Shown here: piece by piece, positions 10,601 to 22,912 of the stretch
How the letters are laid out: every line of letters starts with the position of its first letter
How positions within the stretch are numbered: position 1 is the stretch's first letter
Assembly: GCA_949130485.1 (NCBI GenBank)
Contig: OX422186.1
Span: forward strand, 7,068,792 to 7,132,791
Length of the DNA: 64,000 nt
Source of the DNA: Agelas oroides
Lineage: Eukaryota > Porifera > Demospongiae > Agelasida > Agelasidae
Reading direction: 5' to 3'
Position numbers and translations under genes: made by a program
The notes under the pieces: generated by a model
Told to the model about the DNA's origin: nothing
Seen by the model: only the letters and a program-made list of their open reading frames with translations
Database searches by the model: none

Positions 10601-13600
10601 ATTATAACATGGCTTTTCCTTCTATTAACCTTGTATACTAGATGTGGCTGTACTTTGAGAGTAGCATTAATTTCACCAATTCTATGACTACTAGTCAAGG
10701 GTGGTGACTGGCAGCATCTAATGGAGAAAATATTATTAAGTGCCCACCTTCCTTTTCACACAATAGTTTATACACAGCTCTCAGAAAGACTATGCCAAAG
10801 TACAAAAATTACAGTAGTCTTGCAAAAAAGTCCCCACCCCCTCCTTTGACCAAGTTTCCTGTATAGGATTGAAAGTTTACTTTATATTACTAAGTGCCTA
10901 CCCTGGAGCTGGCTAGTGGAGTGCGCTTGTTAAGTTTTGAGAATCACAGCTCCAAACGCTATGCTTATCTGAGGTAACCAAAACTTTGTGGTACACTTTA
11001 TATACCGAAGATTATTACAAGGTGGCTTGTATAGAAGGGTATAGCTAATGCAGCTGCGCTTGCTAGCTATACCATGACATGTTGCCATTAGGAGTGTTAT
11101 GTGCCATCAGGACTTGAGCTTCCAAGACTGGTTGCTCCATTGTACATTATTGTTCGTTCAATACTTCAGGAAATTCAAGGGCAATGAGTTGCTGTACACA
11201 TACCTGCTTCTGCATTCAGCGATAACAAAAAGCTATGCAACACAGACTAACAGCCAGAGTAATGCTAGCAAAGACACTAAGCATACACACGGCAGTCATT
11301 CAATCTCTATGAAGTGTGGCAGTGCTTTTCTATACTCTCATATCACAAATACAACTTTGATTTCCTTACACTTTTGCCAAAATGAATTCTTCTACTGCTA
11401 GACCATAGACAAAGTGATCGCTCATCCTCACTCCATCAATATAATTTCATCTAATTGTACACACATCTATACATATGTGCTAGTATTTACAACACAGCTG
11501 CACATATTAGTGCAATGTCACAATGATTAAAACTATACTGAAAATTCTCTTGTGTACTTATTTTATGGCAAGTATAGCTACTAGGTGGGATACATATAGA
11601 AGTGTAATATTTGTGCTTATATAATTACTTACAGGTGACACTCTATTTCATCAGCTAAACCCTTCTCATTTTGAGGGTGAAATAGCTTACTTTGCAGAGA
11701 AATATCACAATGGAACAAGGAAGTGGTTATTTGATGACCTCAAAGTATGGCAGGAAGAAAACCAAAGTGATCAAAGTATGAGCAATCTTTGCCTAATAGT
11801 TGGCAACCCAGGAATGGGAAAATCAGTGGTGGCGGCAAGGGTGTGTCTAATTGAAAAAGAAAAGGGCACTCTGGCTGGATGCTTTTTCTTCCAGCACCAG
11901 AAGGGGCGTCGAAACAACCCAAAGATGTTAATTCAAACATTTGCATACCAGTTGTGCTGCAACATTCCCGATTATCATGACATAATTATTGATCTTTTGG
12001 CAGAAGTTGATATTAACTTGGAAAATGCCCAAACATTTTTCACTAAACTGATCCTTGAGCCTCTTAATCAACTACCAAAAAACCAGCGTCACATGTACTT
12101 TGTCATTGATGCTTTGGATGAGTGCAATTTTGAGTCATGGCATATTCTTTTTAAGCTCATAATTCAAGGTTTTGTGAAGCTTCCAAAGTGGTTGAATATT
12201 GTCATGACTACTCGACCTGACCAGAAAATTGTTCAAAAGCTGAGCAAAGTGAAGCCAGTGCTTGAACTTTTACCAGATGACCCTCGCAATATCCATGACA
12301 TTAAAATATACTTGCAAGATACCTTTTGTGGAAGAATGCAACAGACAGAGCTGGAAGTTGCCATCAATTTGCTGCTCAAAAAATCACAGGGCATGTTCCT
12401 TTACTTCCATTTTGCTATTGGCAGTGTTCTTGAACATGAAGATATTGAATTAGTTGTACCAGCTGGAATAGGAGACTATTATGAGCAGAATTTTGCCAGG
12501 CTTTATGAAAAACTGGGAGAGAATAAGTACAGAATTTTACTCCAAGCAGTCACGGCAGCTCTAGCTGACCTGCCAGTGGAACTGGTTTCCTCCTTATTGA
12601 ATGTTGACATCACTGAAGCTTCATCGGTCATTGACATTGTGTCTGCTGTGCTTCCAGTTCAGAACCGTTGCATCCACGTTTTTCACAAGTCAGTTTATGA
12701 CTGGTTGAGTAATAAAGAAGAAGCAGAGAGGTATGCTGTGAGCCCTATTGAAGGTCACTTACACCTAGCTATCCAATGTTATGCTATTCTTCAAGAAATT
12801 GAAGCCACTGTAACCACTTCTTCTGACATTAGCTCCAATCATGTGTGGAAGTATGCACTTCAAAATTTAGTAATGCATTTATGTAATACAAACCCTGAAA
12901 GTTTTATCACATCCAGAGAAACACATGCTGTGTGGCAACAGGAGTGGTCTACACTAGATGCTGCCCTTGTGTCTGTACTTTCAGACTTGCAGTTCTTGTA
13001 CTACAAGGTTCATATCTCTGGAGGATACCTAGAAGACATTCTGGAAGATTACAAGAAAACTATAGAACTCCTTAGTGCTTCAGATTTACTTGTAAAAAGA
13101 CTAAACGTCTGCAAAAATTTCTTATTGCAGCAGGCAGATCTCCTACTAAAAATGCCTCACATGATCTTTCAATGTGCTCTTAACAGTTCCAGTGAAATAG
13201 CAGAACAGTTTAATGTGCAGCAATACTTTGCAAATCCTGTCAAAGTATGTCCAGAAATGAAGTTGTATTTGGAGGTTGCAAGAAAATCTGAAAAATCAAA
13301 AAGTGAGTTGTCTAGTCTAGCAACGTTTCGATGCACTGACATAGTTACCTGCTGCACACAAACTCCAGATGAACAGCTTCTAATCTGCTATATACAGGAG
13401 GGATTCATTCACATCTGGAACAAGGATACAGGTGAACTTATACATAAAGGGATGGTTGACAATTGTTTGGATGCCGATTGCAGCAGAGTAGAACCAACAC
13501 AGCAAAAGCACTCAGATAAAGCTGTTCTCCAACTTATTTCGAGAGTTAAAAAGATTTCTGTTTCACCAGATGGCAAGTTGATAGTTTATGGCAATGTCAA

Positions 13601-14143
13601 TGAAGCATTGGATAAAGATGGCAACTCTGTGCCTTTAATTACAGGAATTAAAAGGGACACTAACAATTCCACTTTCAGTCCAGATGGCAAGAAGCTTTTA
13701 TCGTGGACTGTCCCAGTTTCAGATGATGACACACCAATCTATATCAAACTATGGAATTTCGAGTCTAAAACATGTGTTCAACTAGAAGATGTTGGGAACA
13801 GGCAGCATCAGCCTCTATCAGGCTGCTTTTCTCATGACAATCAGTATGCTTTTTGTGGCCACAAGGATGCTAGGATTATTCAGTGGGCAGTTTCCACCGG
13901 AGAACCTACGGCTGTCATGTATACCAGTGGAAGAGTGATAATGAAAGGTGTGTGTGCATGTGTATGTATGTATGTGTGTGTGTGTGCACGTGTACGTGTG
14001 CATGCGTGCATGTGTGTGTGCATATGTGCATGTGCATTTGTGTGCATGCCTGTATGCGTGTCTATGTGTATACATGCCTGTGTGCATGCATATTGCATGT
14101 TGCATGTGTGTGTCAGTGTGTGTGTGTGAATGTTGGTGTGTGC

Positions 14144-14186
<43 letters not shown>

Positions 14187-17100
14187 TGTGTGTGAGTGGT
14201 TGATGACAAAGGAGTTGGAGTGAGTTGGTGTAGTATCAGTTAGGCATGGCCCTATTTCACAGTCTTGTCATGATTTAAAATGTAACACAAAGTAATAGAC
14301 AAGCAGGATATGTTCATATCTGACTTTGTTAAACTTCATAGTTTCTGCCCAATATGAACAGGAAGATTACGTGGTATGGTGTATAACAGAAGTACAGTGT
14401 TACTTTGTTGTTGTGAGGTTGAAAGAGGAAAATGGAAAGCTACAACCACTAACCGGGGGCAACCACCAGGCCTCACAGTTTTCTCTATATTATATTGCAG
14501 TTTAGTGGTCAGAGTACTGGTAGCTAAAGCCAGGTGCTCTGGGTTCGATTTTCGGTGACTGCCGGCTTTTCACTTTATTACAAAAATGTGTTTTTATTTT
14601 CGGCTGAGGCAAGATGTTCTAAAGCATTTTGTTATCTTGTTTCAAATTGTAGGATGGCCTTATATTCCATTTGAATGGCTAGTACTTGAGCAGAAGGGTG
14701 AGGTGCAGTGTTGATTCTAAATGCTTAGAACATTTTGTCTCACACTGAAAATAAAGAGATTTAGATGCTATGAGACAAAGAATAGAGGAAAGTAAGCCAT
14801 CAGCCATGGAAATCAAACCAAGGACACTTGGCTTGAGCTGCCAATGCTCTACCACTGAGCTACGACAACCAGACCAACCTCTAGCCCCTCAATCCAGCCC
14901 CCACAATCCTCTATATGTACTAGGTGTACACTCAGTGCAGTTTTAGTGCCTCACGCTAGCATACTCAGTCAAACCATGAAGAATTTTATTATTCAATGGG
15001 TGTTTAGTAATCAATGAGTGATGAATGGTCACTCAATGACAAGTCAATAATGGTAATCAGACAAGTAGACAAGTAAATAATTCAATGATGGTAATCAACG
15101 AATAAGGCAAGTGAATGGTTGATATTCAATGAATTAATAAGTCAATAATGGTAAATAATGAATAAGACAAATGAATAGGACAATGTTTTGTAATCAATGA
15201 ACATGTACATGTTTATGACAGTGATGTTTGGTAATCAATGAATAAGACAAGTGAATTAATATAAAAATAACTTGAATGAAAGATTATATGCCACAGCATG
15301 CTTTGTTCTTCCATCTAGGAGCGTCGGGTTGAGTGAATAATGCCATCCTCGTATTGCTTTCCAAAAGGACGGGCCTTGAGCAATGACGTGTGGGTAACAG
15401 GCCCGGTCACCTCTGCGATGCTTTTCAAAACTTTATTAAAGGCACGAAGGGAGCTTGTAGCCTTGCAGACCTTTCACAGGAGCTCTCTCTTTTCTTGCGG
15501 TTCTCAGCATTCTCACGCATAGCTTGTAGCCTTGCAGACCTTTCACGGGAGCTCTCTCTTCTGCAGTTCTGAGCATTCTCACACATAGCTTGTAGCCTTG
15601 CAGACCTGCAAACAGTGGGATGACAAAATGCTGCTACTCAGTGCCTTATGCAAGGCATCTATTATCATAGTTGACTGACCTTTGCTGACTTGTCTCACGA
15701 GCTCTTGATGTTTGCTGATGCATCCTGGCCTGCTCATGGCGTGTTTCTCGGCCATCTCTCTCTCTCTGCCTTCGTTTTCGAAGCCTGGCCAGCTCCTTTC
15801 GACGTTCCATACCGAGTACATGTACACCGTACGTGCACGTAGCGCTAGCGATCATCAATGATGTAACGGAAATCCCCACGGAAATCCCCACAGTTATAAT
15901 TGCATTCCAAAGCGTGACTGACATAACTACATACAACGCATAACGACACTGTACTGCAGGATTAAGGCGCTCGGCATTTACAGTGGCACAGATCTGTGCA
16001 GTACATATAGAGTATTTTTGGGGCTGGTGGTTGGTCCAGTTGTCGTAACTCAGTGGCTCAAGCAAGAGCCAGGTGTCCTGGGTTCTTGGTGGCTGCCAGC
16101 TTTTTAGTTTTGCTCTATTTTTACCTCATAATATTTCAATCTTTTTATAGTGTCAAAGAAAATATTAGCAATATGAGACAAAGTAAGTAATGCGATAATA
16201 TATCATTTTTGTGCTCTAGTCAAGATTCAAATTTGCTGTAAGTTCATTTGGTAGTCCAGCAGTCCAGAGTTTTTACCATGTTCCCTAACCTTCTTTGCTG
16301 TAGGGTCAGAAGAATTCCAGTTCACTTCACTGGAGAAAGAGGATGCTATCAGCCACCTTGAATGCACTGCAGATGGGCATTTCTTGGTGACCTGTTGTCA
16401 GTCGGGAATTCTTATATGGGATGCAGCTGCCCTAGTTTTGCTCCAGACTATAACACTAGATCCTAAGGGAGATAATGAAGGACAGCTTCCGGAGTTTAAG
16501 GCATGTAGCTTTTCTTCTGAAGGCAAACATCTTGTTGCTGGTACATCACATGGGTATGTGATGACTTGGGTCTTGCACGTTGGTTCTGAACACCTATTCG
16601 AGCAACAGATATGTAACAAATTGAATTCAACATCATTCCCAGTTAAGCAGTGCTTTTTTGATAGTCACCTCAATGTTATCAGTTCAGTTGGATTTTTTGT
16701 TTATATTCACTCTTATGACGAATTGTCCAAAGCCACCATTGGGGCTATTAGTGAAAAAAAAGTCTATCCAGGCTACCCTTGTCTGAGTAATAGCCAAATT
16801 CTTCCCCACGAGAAAAGTGTAGTCATCTTGAATGATTACATGCTTCGTCTTCTGCAAATACCCAGTCTCAATCTTTTGTCAACCTTGCCAGAATATGATG
16901 TCCAGCACGTAGGCCCATGGTCTGCCGACATGAAGTACTTTCTTGCCTTCACTCCAGATGGCAATGTGATGGTGATAAATATAAACCCAGTAAATTCTTA
17001 TGCGATGAAACATTGGCAATTGAAATTACTTGATGGGCCTGTCAAATGTACTGATATTTTTACCCGCTGGTCAATATCAAACAAAGGTTTGGTACTAAAG

Positions 17101-17802
17101 AGTTCAAAACGTCATTGTTTTTATCTCCTGTTTGAAAATTGCGGTAAGTACACAGCACTGAAAATGTCCAAAGATAACAAAGCTCCACTTACTTGCTTGG
17201 AATTTAGTCCTGATGGCAGTCTTTTCATTTCGGCAGATATCACATGCACTATGCTCATATGGAAAGTAGCAAGTGATGGAGACAGACCGGTAGTCCAAAA
17301 AGTTAAACAGGTGGCTTTGGAATTTGTCATCAACAAGCTTGCCTCTTTTGGCAATGATAGGCTTTTTGTTAGCTCTGGCCTTAATATTCGCATATTTAGC
17401 TGGCCTGATATTGAGCAGATCACAGTGATGGAGCAGCACACACCCTCTGTCAGAACTATTGTAGTGTCTCCTGATAGAAACTTGGTAGTCTCAGCCTCTG
17501 AATTACGATTTCCACCAAATAATATGGAGGTCATTGTTTGGGAGGCCTCTTCTGGAAAAGTAGTGTCTTGCTTACCACTTATTCAGGATTCTATTCATTG
17601 TCTGTCATTCGCTTGTGGGAATCAGTTTGTATGCTTTTACACGCGACACGAAGGAATGGTTCAAGTTTACGAGGTCACTACTGGGGCTCTTGTTTCTTGC
17701 TTATCCTTTCCAACTGGAATCTCTTCCATGACTGCCTCTTCTGATCTTGTCTGCCTTCTGACAGATGGATCCTTGCGATTTGTAAAGCTTCACAATTTAT
17801 AA
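7613..17802 (+). CDS. NACHT-WD40 (NLR-like) protein, five recognised exons
   Basis: Exons 7613-8304, 9383-9553, 9635-10135, 11635-13947 and 16304-17802 join in phase at every junction and give about 1720 residues. An upstream stop near 7602 and an acceptor (TTGCAG) at 7612 mean at least one 5' exon is missing from this model. Residues about 1-227 are helical (LRDIFKQRILAKYKKEW, then NSPLLFHLLLYSSHCLL) and resemble the region in front of DZIP3-type HEPN domains; the HEPN R-x4-H motif is not visible. A charged, partly coiled linker follows. NACHT has Walker A GNPGMGKS near residue 510 and Walker B YFVIDALDE near 604. The C-terminal 690 residues carry WD40-like repeats (WNKDTGELI, FSPDGKKLL, FSPDGSLFI). 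NLR proteins are cytosolic ligand-triggered ATPase scaffolds; the ligand here is unknown. A broken second copy lies at 29664-35012. Confidence 0.85.
8404..9355. mobile_element. Intronic transposon GTAATCTCTCG..CGAGAGATTAC (outer)
   Basis: The ends GTAATCTCTCGAAAATA and TATTTTCGAGAGATTAC are exact inverted repeats. It fills most of intron 1 of the NACHT-WD40 gene. A second inverted-repeat element is nested inside at 8633-9158. There is no target duplication I can be sure of. Confidence 0.65.
8633..9158. mobile_element. Nested element TATGGAAC..GTTCCATA with AAACGACAGGCGTTAGAGAT repeats
   Basis: The ends TATGGAACACCGTGTGTGTC and the reverse complement of TATGGAACGCCGTGTGTCAT match. Just inside, a 20-bp unit (AAACGACAGGCGTTAGAGAT) repeats about four times on the left and appears inverted on the right. 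The middle (8880-8940) holds several CCCTAA-like hexamers. Confidence 0.6.
10336..10411. mobile_element. Short MITE related to the 8404-9355 element
   Basis: TAACTCTCAAAAATATACCC at the left and GGTGTATTTTGGGGAGATTA at the right form imperfect inverted ends. The block GAGCCACTTAAGTTTATC plus CCCATGGG matches the reverse complement of 8410-8470. It sits in intron 3 of the NACHT-WD40 gene. Confidence 0.5.
10412..11634 (+). other. Rest of intron 3, no further feature seen
   Basis: AT-rich non-coding sequence between the exons ending at 10135 and starting at 11635. I see no domain-like reading frame, RNA gene or inverted repeat beyond the short MITE just upstream. Confidence 0.6.
13948..14192 (+). 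repeat. (GT)n / GCATGT compound microsatellite starting at a splice donor
   Basis: Long alternating GT with interspersed CATG steps. The run begins exactly at the exon 4 donor (AAAG|GTGTGTGTGC), so the repeat supplies the donor. The block B copy (31460-31938) is about twice as long. Confidence 0.85.
14500..14935. mobile_element. Two tRNA-derived SINE heads in inverted orientation
   Basis: Plus head at 14500-14575: A box TTAGTGGTCAGAGTACTGG, B box GGGTTCGATTTTC. Minus head at about 14800-14890: A box TAGCTCAGTGGTAGAGC, B box TTGGTTTGATTTCC. The bodies between them (GAGGCAAGATGTTCTAAAGC and its partner) meet tail to tail, giving a foldback. The unit is intronic and is also present in the duplicate at 33366-33795. 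Confidence 0.65.
14936..15430. repeat. Low-complexity intronic stretch (AATGA/ATAAG-rich)
   Basis: Short degenerate repeats of the type GGTAATCAATGAATAAGACA recur between about 14985 and 15265. No coding sequence is supported on the plus strand; block B lacks this stretch. Confidence 0.5.
15430..15820 (-). other. Arg/Glu-rich repeated coding fragment, Helitron-like
   Basis: On the minus strand a short reading frame starts MERRKELARLRKRRQRERDG and is followed by repeats of about 79 bp (15450-15610) encoding RERSARLQAMRENAENRKKR-like units. Such Arg/Glu repeats are typical of N-terminal regions of some Helitron and related mobile-element proteins in animals. No helicase domain is present, and it lies inside intron 4 of the NACHT-WD40 gene, in a segment (14921-15975) that block B lacks. 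Confidence 0.35.
16016..16190 (+). mobile_element. tRNA-derived SINE, diverged
   Basis: The head has A-box-like GTAACTCAGTGGCTCAAGC and B-box-like CCTGGGTTCTTGG, followed by a GCCAGCTTTTTAGTTTTGC body like the other SINEs. It is duplicated at about 33826-33990 in block B. Confidence 0.5.
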
Positions 17803-18306
17803 CCAAACATTATCCATGAAACTTCTTTGATTGCTGTACATTACAAATTGTTGTTCAGTAGAAGTCTAGACTCAATATAAAAAAAACTTGCTTAGTAAGT
17901 TTACTGTCTTTTTTTGGTTTGTTTGGAGGGGAGGAGTTCAGTAGAAGTTGTTTGTCATTTCATGGTTATGTATTTATAGTAAGTACTAGCATTAACACAG
18001 ATGTAGCTCTATGTTTATACTGTAACATGAAATTAGGTTCTAAGAAGTGGAAATGTTGTATAATGGTATAGTATTGGGTTTGATGTATCAGTTACTTTAT
18101 TTGCTGCTGTGCTATCTGTAATTCCACATTTTTCTGACTACATACACACAGACCGTATTCACATTGGTAACTCTTTATCACCTGTTGGAATAGTGAGAAT
18201 ATCATCAAGGACAGGATGTAGCTATAAATACTCAAGATGGCATGTCTTATGCCAGGTATTTATGTCTCATTCCAGGTATTTTTAATGCCTGTATGGAATG
18301 TGACGT
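17803..18306 (+). other. Spacer between NACHT-WD40 gene and truncated receptor copy
   Basis: 3' flank of the NACHT-WD40 gene, with an AATATAAAAAAAA stretch near 17875. From 18171 it matches 35021-35170 of block B; the 970 bp before that point are missing from B. No gene is seen. Confidence 0.6.
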
Positions 18307-19305
18307 GTGTGGATGTGGAGGCCCTTTCACAGATGTCTTGCTCCTTTTCGTAAAAGTTTAAAGTGGAATCCAAAGGCATCCATTGTCAGTACTTTTGCAA
18401 CCTTTCTGACACTATCATATAACAAACTCTTCATAGTATCAGGCAGGCTTCTTGCTGGAACGAAGGTAACAAACATTCGAGGGAAGTCATCACATTTTTT
18501 GTCGTTTGCTCCAATGGTTCCCTACTTTGGTAAAGAACACCTCCCTTTTGCTATTCTTGCAGTTGCAATCTTGTCAACTTTCATTGCTCTGCCACCACTG
18601 CTTCTCCTTATATACCCCACAAAAACATTTCAGAAGCTGCTTGGTTGCTTGAAAATCAGGTGGCCTGCACTGCACATATTCGCTGATGTTTTTCAGGGCT
18701 GTTACAAGAACAGAACAGATGGCACAAATGATTATAGGTGCTTTGCTGCTTTTTATTTCATTGCACATGTTGTAATCTTTGCGATTTATGTTATTCCAGG
18801 CAGTCAGGTACACAAATGGGCCATATCTGCAGTAGTCCTTACAATAGAATCCCTGTTGTTTGCTCTGCTGCATCCATACAAGAAAAAGTGGCTGAATATT
18901 TTAGACAGCCTAATTCTAGCATCTCTGGCTCTTACATCACTGTGGATTCTTTACAGTTTAGAGACAACAGGAAAGTGGATTCAACTGACAGTGTTCATTG
19001 AAGCACTACCACTAATGTACTTTGTTGTATATGTACCTTACCGACTCCTTTCCTGGTTGGGAATTCTTCAGAAATGCCAGCAAAAGTCAAGCGACATCTG
19101 TCAATTCCATCTACAAAGGTGGCAAGGCTATACCTTCAGGCAACAAGAGTTGTGTGATGAAGAACAGCTTTCACATATGATGGTGAATCCATGTAAGTAC
19201 CAGCCGCTGCCCCAGAACAGGGACAAAGATGAAGATGATGGTTCCGAAACTGATAATCTGCAAATTGTTGTTGCAAACATCAATGGCTATGGATCAGTGG
19301 ATTAA
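18307..19305 (+). pseudogene. Polytopic membrane protein, 5'-truncated copy
   Basis: A 332-residue frame matches the C-terminal half of the intact protein at 36389-38275 from VWMWRPFHRCLAPF to the stop, nearly residue for residue. The signal peptide, Cys-rich ectodomain and first membrane segments are absent: sequence equivalent to about 35171-37279 of block B was deleted, joining an upstream spacer to mid-gene at a short GTG homology. Six membrane segments remain. It is probably not functional, unless the truncated frame is translated from its internal ATG. Confidence 0.8.
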
Positions 19306-19492
19306 TATTCATTTCAGTGTTCTTTTAATTGCCCCATCAACAATTTTTTTTTGTAACATCAAAACATTTTACTTTCATTGTGAGCTTGCTTACATAATCT
19401 GGACAGCTAACCAAATGAGCTTATATAGTTTCATACTCTTGTAAGAAGGCCATAACTTCAGGCAACAGGCCAACTGGCAGCCATGCGCCTCT

Positions 19493-19531
19493 TAGCCTTG
19501 TTCCCTCCCACACAGCCTGGGAACTAGGCTA
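19493..19531. mobile_element. Short TAGCCT-family mini-element (39 bp)
   Basis: TAGCCTTGTTCCCTCCC pairs with CCTGGGAACTAGGCTA. The same insertion is at 38454-38492, so it predates the segmental duplication. Confidence 0.5.
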
Positions 19532-20084
19532 GTTCTAGATCCACCCTAGCTTGTTTCCTGAAGTGTATTATTTCTGTCCATCTGCACTTTGACTATGCTG
19601 TAACATGGCTACCATTTACTTTTCTTAACAACTATATACTACAATGATTTTTATCGTAATGATTGTCAGTTTTTGCTCTGCTGCATTAATAACTACTATG
19701 AAGTCTTTGATTTCAGTGCTGAAAGAGTAGTGATAATTATATATGATGTTTTCTACCTATAGCTTACTGTTTTTTTTTTAACTAGCAATCAACATTTGAT
19801 CAAGTAAGAAAACATTCAAGGCGTATAACATGGTTTTGTAGCTTCAGTGAATAAGTTCTTGATTTTAAGCACATTGTAGGGCCCCCAAATGTATACACTT
19901 CAAAGCTCACAAATTTACCATAGTGCTTTCAAAAATGTGTACATCTTAGCTAATAATTTATACCACTGAAAACAACTTTGCATACCTGTTTTTTGTGCAT
20001 ACAAAGCGTGACATGAAAGCACCATTACAGGTTTCACATACAATAGTATCAAAGTTGGAAGAACCATATTCATTAGTGTGCAAC

Positions 20085-20230
20085 TTATGGACAGATATTT
20101 GGTACTTGCATGGATTAACTATCCTATCTAGGAGTTGCTCTTCATCACAAGTCTTGTGGCTTTGCCGCCTTTGTTACAGGGACTTGGAAATGTTCTATCG
20201 CCAACTAGGAAAGAGTTGTGTGATGACTGG
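20085..20230 (-). pseudogene. Relic of receptor C-terminal tail
   Basis: Read on the minus strand it gives LQ-RWQSHKSCDEEQLLDR and MVNSCKYQ, matching the tail (RWQ..DEEQLP.RMVNPCEYQ) of the intact receptors. There is no stop-free frame beyond this. The same relic is at about 39040-39190, so it existed before the duplication. Confidence 0.6.
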
Positions 20231-20986
20231 TTAGAAGTTCTTGTTGATATGGTTACAAAAACCATTACTATGCATCTTCATCAGTTGTAATAGAACAAAT
20301 TTCATGCCAGGTAGTTAACATGCTAAGCAGTCCTTGGTCAACTGGTGACTGATTGCCATACATACCCATTAACACTGTATGCTACATGGAGACATTTGCC
20401 TCGGTAGTAGTGGTGTGATAGGTGCAGTGTATGCCATCTATTTTTACGAAACCAAACACCTCCTAAAACTATTTTTGTATAAAATGAGAAGCAATGACAG
20501 ACCTAAAAGCACTGGTGTAAGTTATGCTGTGGGTGGAAATTGTCCACAAGGTATTGGCACCTCCTTTGCATCTCTATACTGTTGCAATGTCAGAACACAT
20601 CACATAATCTCAGATCCATAACAGGAAAGTACAAACTGTCATTATTGTGTAGACTCCACAGGAAAAGTTCATGGCATCCATACATTTGGGAAAACACATA
20701 TACCGGTACTCACAATAACAAACAGTGATGTCTAACACTAGCAGTATGCGGTACACATGATCATGATAAGCACTAACTATGGAACAGAGATGATCTTCAT
20801 AACTTATTTACAACATCTCAAATGACTGCTTAGAAGTTCTTGTTGAGATGTTTCATTATAACAAGTTACAAATATGCATCTTCATCAGTTGTAATAGAAC
20901 AAATTTCATGCCAGGTAGCTAACATGCTAATTGGTCAACTGGTGACTGATTGCCATACATACCCATTAAACATTATTAGTCATTGG

Positions 20987-21382
20987 TGTATGCTTCATGA
21001 ATAATTGGCAAACTTTCAGTCACACCATCTTGTTCTTCACCCTCAACTCGTGCATCTGGTGGCAGTGATTGGTACTGACATGGATTCACCAGCCTATCAG
21101 GAAGTTGATCTTCATCAAAGGGTTCCTGCTGCTGGACATTGCAGGTCCGCCATCTTTGCTGTAGTGACTGCCAAATGTTTCTTGACTTTTGCTGGAATTT
21201 CTAAAGTACTCCCAACCATGAAAGTAGTCTGTATGCTGTGTAAACAACAAAATACACCAGTGGTAGAGCTGTTAAGAGGCCTCCAGATTGAAACCACTTT
21301 TCATGTGTCTCTAAACAGTAAACTATCCACAGCGATATCAAAGCCAGCAGTGCTAGAATTAGACTGTCCAGAACATTTAACT
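20987..21382 (-). pseudogene. Displaced C-terminal piece of the minus-strand receptor gene
   Basis: This stretch matches 47843-48243 (the last 130 or so codons of the intact minus-strand gene) in the same orientation. The rest of this copy lies 2.1 kb away at 23481-25002, which lacks its own C-terminus. At 21383 the sequence switches abruptly to plus-strand receptor sequence. Confidence 0.8.
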
Positions 21383-22025
21383 AGGTGGCCTGCACTGCAC
21401 ATATTTGCTGATGTTTTTCAGGGCTGTTACAAGAACAGAACAGATGGCACAAATGATTATAGGTGCTTTGCTGCTTTTTACTTCACCATGCGTATCATCC
21501 TCTTTTTGGGCTGCGTTTTGCAAATTTAGAGAAGCTGGATGGACCATATCCACAATACTTTTTTCCACAGGATCCCTGCTGTTTGCGCTGCTACGGCCAT
21601 ACAAACAAAACTGGCTAAACACTCTGGACAGCCTATTTCTAGCATCACTAGGTCTTGCAACACTGTGGATATTTTTCAATATAAAGACGGAAGGAAAGCA
21701 GAGCTATTTGGTTGGGTTTATTGCAGCACTGCCATTGATGTATTTTGCTATGTATGTAGCACATAGACTCTTTTCCTGGTTGGGCATACTTCAGAAATGT
21801 CGACGAAAGTTAACAGACATCTCCCGGTCACTACAACAAAGGTGGCGATGCCAAAACTTCAGGCAACAAGAGTTGTGTGATGAAGAGCAGCTTCCACATC
21901 GAATTGTGAATTCATGCGAGTACCAACCACTTCTCCAGAGTAGGGACAAAGATGAAGATGGTTCTGAAAATGATAACCTGCCAGTTGTTGGTGCATACAC
22001 TAATGACTATGGTTCTATACATTGA
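21383..22025 (+). pseudogene. C-terminal fragment of a plus-strand receptor gene
   Basis: Matches 44490-45132 of the intact gene at 43243-45132, ending with the same NDYGSIH tail and stop. The N-terminal two thirds are missing. The open frame (206 residues from 21405) keeps the last four membrane segments but has no signal peptide. Confidence 0.8.
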
Positions 22026-22079
22026 TCACTGATAGCACTGTATACATGTTAATCAATACATGTATTATGTCCATGATTA

Positions 22080-22340
22080 TCAGTGGCGTGTCTAGAAAAA
22101 TTAACGATTAGTTTTCACAATGCAAGGCCCGCCTTACCTCGTAGGGGGGCCAGGGGGCATGCTACCCCAGTGTCACATGCAGGGAATTCATCCTTCCTAG
22201 GAATTTGGCATCCCTGAGTAAAATTTCGTAGGGAAGTCGGCATTCCTCTAGGAAATAAGGCACCCTTCTAAATCCTAGGGAATTGTGTACCACACTCCAA
22301 ATCCCCCAGGGAATCATGATTCCCTGGGGGTTGGCATCCC
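22080..22340. repeat. Dispersed repeat with GGGGGGCCAGGGGGCATGC and a 28-bp palindrome
   Basis: The stretch begins CAGTGGCGTGTCTAGAAAAA and contains GTAGGGGGGCCAGGGGGCAT, then a perfect palindrome at 22303-22330. The block B counterpart (45180-45480) has a 52-bp version of the palindrome. Confidence 0.6.
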
Positions 22341-22912
22341 ATGCAAAACTACTTAAAGAAACAAACTGTGTGGGTTATTCTCATTCAGAGTAAGAAACAT
22401 GCAAGAAGTTTTATCACACAGCAATTAAAATGCAAGTTGTTTCACTGTCTCATTGCTTTCATCAGTATTGACTGGGCAGTTGGGATCACTAACCATCTCA
22501 GGCTCAAAGCCATGGCTTGAGCTTGTGGCAGTTGATAGCTACTCTACTAAAACTAAATGGCTAATAGCCATTCATTGAAACTTGTCTGGAGTCACTTCAA
22601 GTTTGTAGCACCGTAACCATTTATTCGCTTGCTTCCCGATAGTTGTCTTCGTAGCACCTTGGTAGCGAGAAGCAGCATACGTTACAGTATTCTTGTCTTT
22701 CCTCCTGGTCTCGTGTCGATCTCCAGTGGCTCAGAGTTGAAGACTTCCATTATGAAACTGACTCCCTACCGACTTCAGTTGCTTGATACATCACTTTATA
22801 TATCCTAGCCATACATGCCACAACTTGTAATACTCGACTGAGTATAGCGTGGTACATTGTACTGTTGCATGGGGATGCAAAATTGCATGTGTATCTCTGT
22901 GTATTGAATTGT

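Larger units (their letters stand above)
19306..20985 (+). other. 3' flank shared with block B (38276-39800)
   Basis: This non-coding flank matches 38276-39800 with small indels. It contains a TAGCCT-family mini-element (19493-19531; counterpart 38454-38492) and a relic of the receptor C-terminus on the minus strand (about 20085-20230). No intact gene is seen. Confidence 0.65.

Noticed and set aside
14500-14575. A functional tRNA gene
   Set aside because: A and B boxes are present but the cloverleaf is poor and the sequence continues into a repeated body; it is a SINE head.
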